Origin: Verrucomicrobiota bacterium
GTDB lineage: Bacteria; Verrucomicrobiota; Verrucomicrobiia; Limisphaerales; JAHEOI01
Length of the DNA: 7,999 nucleotides
NCBI GenBank assembly: GCA_018610125.1
Contig: JAHEOI010000285.1
Location: 1-7,999, forward strand
Direction: 5' to 3'
Shown here in pieces: positions 1 through 5,925 of the stretch. Numbering within the stretch: the first letter of the stretch is position 1; each line of letters begins with the position of its first letter. The notes under the pieces are model-generated. The model worked only from the letters and a program-made list of their open reading frames with translations. It did not search any database and was not told the origin of the DNA. The position numbers were made by a program, and so were the translations under genes.

Positions 1-138
1 CAGCCAGGCAGCGCCGGCCAAGCCTGTTTTCGGATACGCCAATGCGAGGAGTCCTCCGCTGACGGCGGCCCACCCGTATCGCCTTCCCAATCCCCCCGTG
101 CCTCTTAAGCCCGACAAATCCGTCCCTGTTTTACCCAT
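1..138 (-). CDS. lnt: Apolipoprotein N-acyltransferase, N-terminal fragment (runs off the left edge)
   Basis: Only the first 46 codons are present; the frame is open to base 1. The ATG at 138-136 lies inside the stop region of the upstream thioredoxin gene, so the two overlap by 8 nt, which suggests translational coupling. The translation has a short basic, glycine-rich head (residues 1-20, including GLGRRYGW) followed by a hydrophobic stretch. That stretch contains GGLLALAYPKTGLAGAAWL at about residues 28-46. This 'LALA(Y/F)P...GLAxxAW' pattern is typical of the first membrane segment of Lnt. Lnt is the inner-membrane enzyme that transfers a third acyl chain to the N-terminal cysteine of lipoproteins, using phospholipid as donor. 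The catalytic nitrilase-like domain would lie outside the window, so identity rests on a short N-terminus. Another polytopic membrane protein cannot be excluded. Confidence 0.65.
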   Translation of the reverse strand, partial: MGKTGTDLSGLRGTGGLGRRYGWAAVSGGLLALAYPKTGLAGAAWL

Positions 139-799
139 TCGGAATTGGCTCGTTTGGAACCATCGTCGTTTGAACGCTCTCGTTTTTGAGGGCCTTTAGG
201 TGCGCGATCACCCGATCGGCGGAATGAAATCCGACCAACCGAAGCTCGCTCCTTTCCTGACCGTCGGGCCCCATAAAGAGAAGACTCGGAAGGCCATCGA
301 CATTGTATCGCCTCAATGTCTGTTGAGTGGAGTTTGCTCGGCGATCACTTGCATCAACCCGCAGTGTCACCACACCATCAGCGGCCTGGGCGACCGATTC
401 CTTGGAGAAGACATAACGCTCCATTTGATGGCAAGGCGGACACCAGTCGGCGTAAAAGTCAATCAAGATCGGTTTGCCCGCAGCGCGGGCCTGCTCCACG
501 GCGCTTTTGGAATACGGCTGCCAGTCAATTGCGGACTCGGTCTGGGCCGGCCACGCCAACCATAATGACCCTCCAATGAGGATGACACCGATGGTATACT
601 TCAGGGTTGGGCCGTATCGGCCCGGCAGAACCGTTTTTGCGTTAAAACCGAGGTGCAATCCGCCTAACAGGAGGATTCCAGGCGACAGAAAACGGATAGG
701 ATGGCCGAGGAAGACCGATGGCAGAAGATAACTGATGCCGGCGACCGCCAGATAACCGGCTAGTTGGACTAAAAAGAGGTATATTGGCCAGCGTTGCAT
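131..799 (-). CDS. Membrane-anchored DsbD-like thioredoxin (thiol:disulfide interchange protein)
   Basis: This 222-aa protein joins three predicted membrane helices (about residues 5-27, 37-53 and 66-84) to a thioredoxin fold (about 95-205). The active site is C120-P-P-C123 in FYADWCPPCH, and the cis-proline is P171 in DGLPS. The phrasing ILIDFYADWC...FS...V....VTLRVDA...YNVDGLPS..F resembles the C-terminal gamma domain of DsbD, which passes reducing equivalents to periplasmic partners. The loop between helices 2 and 3 is basic (K55, R61, K67). The positive-inside rule then gives a cytoplasmic N-terminus and a periplasmic thioredoxin domain. It lacks the full eight-helix DsbD core, so it is a minimal or split DsbD-like reductase or a tethered thioredoxin. 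The ATG at 799 is the only plausible start before the first helix. No Shine-Dalgarno is visible upstream. It overlaps the following lnt start by 8 nt, consistent with an envelope operon. Confidence 0.85.
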   Translation of the reverse strand: MQRWPIYLFLVQLAGYLAVAGISYLLPSVFLGHPIRFLSPGILLLGGLHLGFNAKTVLPGRYGPTLKYTIGVILIGGSLWLAWPAQTESAIDWQPYSKSAVEQARAAGKPILIDFYADWCPPCHQMERYVFSKESVAQAADGVVTLRVDASDRRANSTQQTLRRYNVDGLPSLLFMGPDGQERSELRLVGFHSADRVIAHLKALKNESVQTTMVPNEPIPNG

Positions 800-808
800 A
801 AAAGCAAT

Positions 809-1891
809 ATGTCAGAGATTGGGAAGAAAGGACAACCTGCAGCGGAGAATAAAAGTCCGGCGACGCTCGGTTACCGGATGCCGGCGGAATGGGAATGGCA
901 TCGGGCGACATGGCTGACATGGCCGCGTCCGGACGGAATCAGCTTCGAGGGATGTTATGACGCTATCCTTCCGGTGTTCGGTCAGCTTGCCGCATCTCTC
1001 TCGACATCGGAATGGGTCGAGATCAATGTCTGGGATCGGGAAATGGAGAGCGCTGCCCGCCATGTCCTCCAGAAAGCGGGCGTCGTGATGGATCATGTCG
1101 GCTTTCACTATTTTCCGGCGTATGAGCCTTGGTGCCGGGATCATGGTCCAATATTCGTTACGCGTGAGCGGGGAGGATCCCGTGAAAAGGCGGTTGTCGA
1201 TTGGCAATACAATGCGTGGGGCGGTAAGTACCCGCCTTACGACCTCGATGATGCTGTTCCGAAACGGATCGCGGAGGAGAGCGGGGTGCCGCGCTTTGCT
1301 CCCGGGATCGTGCTGGAAGGAGGATCGATCGATGTCAATGGGGAAGGGGCTCTCTTAACGACGGAGGCTTGCCTACTGAATCCCAACCGGAATCCCGCTT
1401 TGAGCCAGAGGGAGATCGAAGCCGGCCTGGTTGATTTCTTGGCGGTGAACAAGGTGATTTGGCTGGGAGATGGGATCGCCGGAGATGATACGGATGGTCA
1501 TGTCGACGATATAGCCCGGTTTGTTGCGCCGCGTGTGATCGCGGCCGTTGTCGAGGAAGATCCTCATGGTGTCGATTACGAAGTGCTGCAGGAGAATTAT
1601 CGGCGACTTTTGAAAGCGACCGATGCGTGCGGGCGACCGTTTGAGGTGGTTGCCTTGCCGACCCCCGGCAACGTTGAAGCAAGCGGCGTTCGCCTGCCGG
1701 CAAGCTATGCCAATTTCTATGTCGGGAATCGGGTGGTGATGGTCCCCACATTTCATTCTGTGAATGACCGAAAGGCCCTTGAACTCCTGCAAACGCTGTT
1801 CCCCAACCGAAGGGTGATCGGGCTCGATGCAACGATATTGGTCCAAGGTCTCGGGACCTTTCATTGCCTGACTCAACAGGAGCCCGAATAA
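809..1891 (+). CDS. aguA: Agmatine deiminase (agmatine iminohydrolase), porphyromonas-type PAD family
   Basis: The 360-aa product matches the family length. It hydrolyses agmatine to N-carbamoylputrescine and ammonia in the cytoplasm, an entry to putrescine synthesis or arginine-derived nitrogen use. Diagnostic features in order are: YRMPAEWEWHRATWLTWP near residues 22-39, WCRDHGPIFV with D111, WQYNAWGGKYPPYD, LEGGSIDVNG around residue 170, GDDTDGHVDD with H231, and GLGTFHCLTQQ with the nucleophilic C353 eight residues from the end. All the expected catalytic guanidine-modifying residues are visible. The ATG at 809 is preferred. An in-frame TTG at 794 would add five residues and overlap the thioredoxin start. 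An AGAGG at 775-779 lies 14 nt before the TTG and 29 nt before the ATG, so neither start has ideal spacing. No N-carbamoylputrescine amidase (aguB) gene is in the window. Peptidylarginine deiminase activity is less likely for a protein of this size without a signal peptide. Confidence 0.92.
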   Translation: MSEIGKKGQPAAENKSPATLGYRMPAEWEWHRATWLTWPRPDGISFEGCYDAILPVFGQLAASLSTSEWVEINVWDREMESAARHVLQKAGVVMDHVGFHYFPAYEPWCRDHGPIFVTRERGGSREKAVVDWQYNAWGGKYPPYDLDDAVPKRIAEESGVPRFAPGIVLEGGSIDVNGEGALLTTEACLLNPNRNPALSQREIEAGLVDFLAVNKVIWLGDGIAGDDTDGHVDDIARFVAPRVIAAVVEEDPHGVDYEVLQENYRRLLKATDACGRPFEVVALPTPGNVEASGVRLPASYANFYVGNRVVMVPTFHSVNDRKALELLQTLFPNRRVIGLDATILVQGLGTFHCLTQQEPE

Positions 1892-1910
1892 ACGGGATCG
1901 TGAGCGGGGG

Positions 1911-1975
1911 TAGGGTCGGCAGTCCCCTGCCGACCGCTCTTGAGGTGCCTGATAGGGACGTCGTCCCCGACGTCC
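1911..1975. repeat. Two hairpins with a shared centre in a convergent spacer
   Basis: The spacer between the aguA and icd 3' ends holds two perfect inverted repeats. Hairpin 1 (1914-1935) has a 9-bp stem, GGTCGGCAG with CTGCCGACC. Hairpin 2 (1956-1975) has an 8-bp stem, GGACGTCG with CGACGTCC. Both have the loop TCCC and the central phrase GTCCCC, and both are preceded by TAGGG. Different stems around the same loop and flank suggest copies of one intergenic repeat module under structural constraint. They may also end convergent transcripts, although no T-tract follows either one. Confidence 0.7.
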
Positions 1976-1978
1976 GGG

Positions 1979-2006
1979 AGCGGACCCCCAGCGGAGTGCG
2001 GTCGCT
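1979..2006. repeat. Third, imperfect hairpin overlapping the icd stop codon
   Basis: AGCG plus ACC at 1979-1986 can pair with GGTCGCT at 2000-2006, giving seven base pairs with one bulged G and a 13-nt loop. The right arm includes two bases of the icd stop codon. It follows directly on the two perfect hairpins and is likely part of the same repeat cluster, but it is weaker and could be chance. Confidence 0.4.
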
Positions 2007-3369
2007 ACATATGCGCGATGATATTCTCGGCAAATTCCGAGCACTTGATCTTGGTAGCTCCCTCCATTTGTCGAGCGAAGTCGTAAGTGACCCGTTTCGA
2101 GGCAAATGCGCCATCCAAGCCTTGACTGATAAGCTGGGAGACTTCGGTCCAACCGAGGTGGTGGAACATCATCAATCCGCTTAGAATGACGCTGCTCGGG
2201 TTGACCACGTCCTTGTTGGCATACTTGGGGGCGGTGCCGTGAGTGGCTTCAAAGATGGCGTGACCGGTCACGTAGTTGATATTGCCGCCCGGAGCGATGC
2301 CGATGCCGCCGACTTGAGCCGCCAATGCATCCGAGAGGTAATCGCCATTGAGGTTGAGGGTGGCAATGACATCGAATTCGGTCGGGCGGGTTAAGACCTG
2401 TTGGAGGGCAATATCCGCGATGGCGTCTTTGACCAGGATGGCACCACGGTCCAAGGCGGCTTGCTGCTCCTGGTTCGCGGCATCTTCGCCTTTCTCCGCT
2501 TTCGTGCGATCCCATTCGGCCCATGTGTAGACCTTGTCGCCGAAGTACTCTTTGGCGATCGAGTAGCCCCAATCACGAAATGCCCCTTCGGTAAACTTCA
2601 TGATGTTGCCTTTATGGACAAGGGTGACGCTTTTGCGGTTCTCCCGAATGGCGTATTCGATTGCGGCCTTAACGAGGCGAAGGGTTCCGACGTAAGAGAC
2701 CGGTTTGAAGCCGACTCCGACCTGAACCGGGCTTTCGGTGGCCTCATTGCCGAAACTGCCAAGCTCGGCAAACTCCTTGGTTGCTTCCTTGCTGCCGAAA
2801 CGGATCTTTTGGAAATCTTCCGGAAACTGCTCGGCGAGAAAATCGAGGACTTTCTGCGATTCAGGCGAGCCGGCCTTGTACTCGATCCCGGCGTAAATGT
2901 CTTCGGTGTTTTCCCGAAAGACAACCATGTTTACCTTTTCGGGATGCTTTACGGGCGATGGGACGCCGGTGAAATGCCGGACCGGTCGCAGGCAGACATA
3001 AAGGTCGAGCTTTTGTCGCAGAGCAACATTGAGGGAGCGAATGCCGCCGCCGACCGGGGTGGTCAAGGGGCCTTTGATCCCGACCAGGCAATCGTTAAAT
3101 GCCTCGAGGGTGTCGTCGGGGAGCCAGGTGTCGAATTTCTCTTTCGAGGTGGCCCCGGCAAAGACTTCGAACCAGGAAACACGTCGTTGGTTGCCATAGG
3201 CCTTTTCAACCGCGGCGTCAAAAACGCGTTGACTTGCGGCCCAAATGTCGGGCCCGGTGCCGTCGCCGCGAATGAATGGGATGATCGGATTGTCGGGGAC
3301 ATTGAGCTGTCCCCCTTCCTTCGTGATTTTCTCGCCTTGTTGAGGTGGTGTTACGTCCTTATATGCCAT
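2005..3369 (-). CDS. icd: Isocitrate dehydrogenase, NADP-dependent
   Basis: The 454-aa protein is collinear with E. coli Icd (416 aa), from LNVPDNPIIPFIRGDGTGPD near residue 22 to the C-terminal KCSEF...II..M. It oxidatively decarboxylates isocitrate to 2-oxoglutarate in the TCA cycle. Visible substrate residues include S112 and N114 in GGGIRSLNVALRQ, R128 in CLRPVR, R152 and Y159 in FRENTEDIYAG, and K253 in VHKGN. The metal aspartates are D319, D343 and D347. The NADP signature is intact: H377, K382 and Y383 in HGTAPKY, V389, and Y429 and R433 in VTYDFAR. S112 is equivalent to the serine phosphorylated by AceK in E. coli, but no aceK lies in the window. Extra length comes mainly from an insert at about residues 192-217. 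It starts 98 nt after the dxs stop, with no clear Shine-Dalgarno, so it may have its own promoter. Confidence 0.97.
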   Translation of the reverse strand: MAYKDVTPPQQGEKITKEGGQLNVPDNPIIPFIRGDGTGPDIWAASQRVFDAAVEKAYGNQRRVSWFEVFAGATSKEKFDTWLPDDTLEAFNDCLVGIKGPLTTPVGGGIRSLNVALRQKLDLYVCLRPVRHFTGVPSPVKHPEKVNMVVFRENTEDIYAGIEYKAGSPESQKVLDFLAEQFPEDFQKIRFGSKEATKEFAELGSFGNEATESPVQVGVGFKPVSYVGTLRLVKAAIEYAIRENRKSVTLVHKGNIMKFTEGAFRDWGYSIAKEYFGDKVYTWAEWDRTKAEKGEDAANQEQQAALDRGAILVKDAIADIALQQVLTRPTEFDVIATLNLNGDYLSDALAAQVGGIGIAPGGNINYVTGHAIFEATHGTAPKYANKDVVNPSSVILSGLMMFHHLGWTEVSQLISQGLDGAFASKRVTYDFARQMEGATKIKCSEFAENIIAHM

Positions 3370-3416
3370 GAGATTCGCTTATTCGTGTTTATTGCCCAAG
3401 TTGAAATGGAAGAACC

Positions 3417-3435
3417 GTCGCCGTTTTTTGGCGAC
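3417..3435. other. Small hairpin in the dxs-icd gap
   Basis: GTCGCC at 3417-3422 and GGCGAC at 3430-3435 form a perfect 6-bp stem with a 7-nt loop, which is A-rich on the minus strand. It lies between the dxs stop and the icd start. No U-tract follows it in the minus-strand transcript, so it is at best a weak attenuator or processing site. Confidence 0.35.
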
Positions 3436-3467
3436 CTTGTCGCTACCTGCCTCCAAATTACCGCATA

Positions 3468-5465
3468 TTAAGAGCTCTTCGAGGTCAAATTGGCCTGGCG
3501 GTTCTGGGATGGGGGCTTACTGAAGTGGCTCTCGACCCGGCTGAGCAAATTCGAGAGGGTGAGGCCATGCTGCTCCCGAAGGTACCCGACATCCGATGCG
3601 TGGGGAACGAACTGGTCCGGCCAGCCAAACCGAATAACCGGGGTGTGAACGTCCCGATCATTCAAGCATTCGAGCACCTCGGACCCGTAGCCCCCCATCA
3701 AGACATGGTCTTCCATGGTAATGACCAGATCGGCGCTGCGACTAAAGAATTCGGTGGTCCCGGAATCCAGAGGCTTTGTGAACCGGGCGTTGATAAGCGC
3801 GACATCCGATCCTTGACTCCGAAGCTCGGTCATGGCCTGTCGACCCAATGACACCATGTTGCCAAGGGCAAAAATGGCGATCTTGGTTGTCCCTTGATTC
3901 TGGAAATGCTCGAGGACCTCTGCCTTTCCGACCTCAAGCACTTCAGGGTGCTCTTTGATTGGCACGCCCTCGCCGGCCCCGCGCGGATAACGGATAAATG
4001 TCGGGTGCTGCTGATGGGTCGCTGTCAAGAGCATGTCGACAAGCTCGTCTTCGTCCTTGGGCGACATGGCAATGACGTTCGGAATACAGCGGGTGTAAGC
4101 GATGTCGAATAGCCCGTGATGAGTTGGCCCGTCATTGGCCGAAAGCCCTGCACGATCCATGCAGAATATCACCGGTAGGTCCTGAAGGGCCACGTCGTGG
4201 ATGAGGCAGTCGTAAGCCCGCTGCAGAAATGTCGAGTAAATGGCGCATACGGGATGAAAGCCCATTGTTGCCATTCCGGCGGCAAAAAGGACCCCGTGCT
4301 CTTCGGCTATCCCGACGTCGTAGTAGCGCTGGGGCATCTTCTTTTCCAGTGTCTTTAATCCCGTTCCGCTCGGCATGGCCGCGGTGATGCCAACCAAGGA
4401 GCTGTCGCGCTGACAAAGCTTGACCATCGCGTCGCCAAAGACATTTTGATAACTCGGTGCCGTTCCCGGCTTCGGAGCCGGCGGCGCTCCGGTGACCGCA
4501 TCGAACGGCCCGGTGCCGTGGAATTTTTCGGGCTGCTCCAACGCGGCTTCAAAGCCTTTTCCCTTTTTCGTCAGCAGATGCAAGACAACCGGTCCGGAAC
4601 AGCTTTTGGCGTACTCGAGAGAACTGATGAGCAGCGGAAGGTCGTGGCCATCTATCGGTCCAATGTAGCGGAGTCCCATCTCCTCAAAGATAAGGCTCTT
4701 GGCATGTCCGCCACGCCCGTCGGAATCGCCGGGCTGCTCGCTCGGTTGCATCGCCACTTCCGTCACGGCGCCTTTCAACGCTTCCTGAACCTTTGAGCCA
4801 AGCCTGAGAGCGAGCTCCCCCTTCGGAATCCGTCGAGCCCAGCGCTCGAAATCTTTGTGCAAACGGTTGTATGCGGGATTCGTAATCAACCGGTTCAAAT
4901 AGGCCGCAATGGCCCCGACATTCTTGGCGATCGACCACTCATTGTCATTGAGTATCCCGATGAAGCGTTTTGTGGTGGTGGCAATGTTATTCAGTGCTTC
5001 AAACGAGATTCCGTTGGTCAATGCGGCATCTCCGAATACCGCGACTACGTTTTCGTCGCTTCCCCGTTGGTCGCGTGCCGAGGCCATTCCCAAGGCGGCC
5101 GATAAGGCGGTCCCGGCGTGACCGGCTCCATAACAATCGTGCTCGCTTTCGGTACGGAGGGCAAATCCGTTCAGGCCCTCGGTTTTGCGGATCGTATCGA
5201 ATCGATCCTTTCGTCCGGTAAGGAGCTTGTGGACATAGGTCTGGTGACTGACATCCCAAACAAATTTGTCGTGCGGTGTTTCGAAGATCGTGTGAAGGGC
5301 AAGGGTGAGCTCAACCACTCCAAGATTCGGACCGAGATGTCCGCCATTCTTTGAAAGCTTGCGAATGAGCTCCTCGCGAATCTCTTCGGCGAGCTGTTGC
5401 ATCTGGCCTACCGTCAGTTTTTTAAGGTGGGACGGGCTATCCACCATGTCGAGGTAGCGGCTCAT
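3468..5465 (-). CDS. dxs: 1-deoxy-D-xylulose-5-phosphate synthase
   Basis: The 665-aa product condenses pyruvate and glyceraldehyde 3-phosphate into DXP, the first step of the MEP isoprenoid pathway and a branch point to thiamine and pyridoxal. It has the transketolase-like order. An N-terminal thiamine-diphosphate domain holds H43 in GGHLGPNLGVVELT, H74 in SHQTYVHKLLTG, the GDA motif at 145-147 and NDNEWSI at 173-179. H274 is in IDGHD. The pyrimidine domain holds E388 in IAEEHG, R416 in STFLQRAYD and GLSANDGPTHHG at 440-451. A C-terminal transketolase domain follows from about residue 520. It is longer than the usual ~620 aa, with a loop at about 236-256 and a polar tail after 645. Two motifs depart from the E. 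coli form: GDA for GDG and SHQTY for GHQAY. The gene starts 11 nt after xseB, consistent with one transcript, although no strong Shine-Dalgarno precedes the ATG. Confidence 0.96.
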   Translation of the reverse strand: MSRYLDMVDSPSHLKKLTVGQMQQLAEEIREELIRKLSKNGGHLGPNLGVVELTLALHTIFETPHDKFVWDVSHQTYVHKLLTGRKDRFDTIRKTEGLNGFALRTESEHDCYGAGHAGTALSAALGMASARDQRGSDENVVAVFGDAALTNGISFEALNNIATTTKRFIGILNDNEWSIAKNVGAIAAYLNRLITNPAYNRLHKDFERWARRIPKGELALRLGSKVQEALKGAVTEVAMQPSEQPGDSDGRGGHAKSLIFEEMGLRYIGPIDGHDLPLLISSLEYAKSCSGPVVLHLLTKKGKGFEAALEQPEKFHGTGPFDAVTGAPPAPKPGTAPSYQNVFGDAMVKLCQRDSSLVGITAAMPSGTGLKTLEKKMPQRYYDVGIAEEHGVLFAAGMATMGFHPVCAIYSTFLQRAYDCLIHDVALQDLPVIFCMDRAGLSANDGPTHHGLFDIAYTRCIPNVIAMSPKDEDELVDMLLTATHQQHPTFIRYPRGAGEGVPIKEHPEVLEVGKAEVLEHFQNQGTTKIAIFALGNMVSLGRQAMTELRSQGSDVALINARFTKPLDSGTTEFFSRSADLVITMEDHVLMGGYGSEVLECLNDRDVHTPVIRFGWPDQFVPHASDVGYLREQHGLTLSNLLSRVESHFSKPPSQNRQANLTSKSS

Positions 5466-5476
5466 AGCTGAACGGG

Positions 5477-5788
5477 TTATTCGTTGGACGTTTCTTTGGA
5501 ATCAAAACTTAACGGCTTTAAATTGGTTTCGCTATTGCTATTCTTCTCGAGCTGTTGGATTTTTAGCTCCGCCTCGGCCAGCTTGTTTTGACACTGACGG
5601 GCCAGTCGAATCCCTTCTTCGTAACGGGTAAGGAGCTTCTCCAAGGGAAGGTCTTGTTGCTCCATTTCCTCAACGACCTGTTCCAGCTTTTTGAGGGCCT
5701 CCTCAAACGGGAGTGTCTGACTCTCTTCGGATGGGCTTTCTTGGGAAGCCGCTTGACTCGCCGAGCTTGTTTTCGATTTGTTTGCCAT
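5477..5788 (-). CDS. xseB: Exodeoxyribonuclease VII small subunit
   Basis: From the ATG at 5788 the product is 103 aa. Residues 26-85 match the XseB family: LPFEEALKKLEQVVEEMEQ, DLPLEKLLTRYEEGIRLAR, then an acidic helical region ending in KIQQLEK. XseB is a small helical-hairpin protein; several copies bind the long helices of XseA and are needed for exonuclease VII activity on single-stranded DNA. A polar, serine-rich extension (residues 1-25) and a polar tail make it longer than E. coli XseB (80 aa). The frame is open further upstream to an ATG at 5917, but those 43 extra residues do not look like XseB, so the inner ATG is chosen. An AAGAGGT sits directly against this ATG, closer than a normal ribosome-binding site. 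dxs follows after 11 nt. Confidence 0.92.
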   Translation of the reverse strand: MANKSKTSSASQAASQESPSEESQTLPFEEALKKLEQVVEEMEQQDLPLEKLLTRYEEGIRLARQCQNKLAEAELKIQQLEKNSNSETNLKPLSFDSKETSNE

Positions 5789-5925
5789 ACCTCTTATGCG
5801 CCAGACTCTGAATTCGCACTGATCACTTTGAGTCAAGTCAGTGGCGGCGACAAGACCCGATTCCTTAACCCGCGAAATTTGGTGATGTCGAGCCGGTTCG
5901 GCCCGCCGCGGTCCCAAGGGATGTT
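5789..5925 (-). promoter_or_regulatory. xseA-xseB intergenic gap with a -35-like TTGACT
   Basis: This 137-nt gap separates the xseA stop from the chosen xseB start, unusually long for these partner genes. On the minus strand TTGACT lies at 5836-5831, followed 16 nt later by AATTCA. The -35-like box is good but the -10-like box is poor. It may be a secondary promoter for xseB-dxs. Inference only. Confidence 0.25.

Noticed and set aside
760..809. TATATT at 780-785 as the -10 box of aguA
   Set aside because: No -35-like element occurs at 16-18 nt spacing; TTGGAC at 764 is too close (10 nt).
1335..2152. Two overlapping long minus-strand open frames of 259 codons across aguA and the spacer
   Set aside because: They are antisense to the clearly identified agmatine deiminase, run through the hairpin spacer and show no recognisable motifs.
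3417..3435. Hairpin after dxs as an intrinsic terminator
   Set aside because: The stem is only 6 bp and no U-tract follows on the minus strand, so it is listed only as a small hairpin.
2401..3471. A 356-codon plus-strand open frame opposite icd
   Set aside because: It is a long antisense shadow caused by the codon use of icd. It has no domain or motif, and the opposite strand encodes an unmistakable Icd.
5789..5917. 43-residue N-terminal extension of XseB
   Set aside because: The residues are unlike XseB, and the inner ATG gives a normal family-like protein. Kept only as an open question in the findings.
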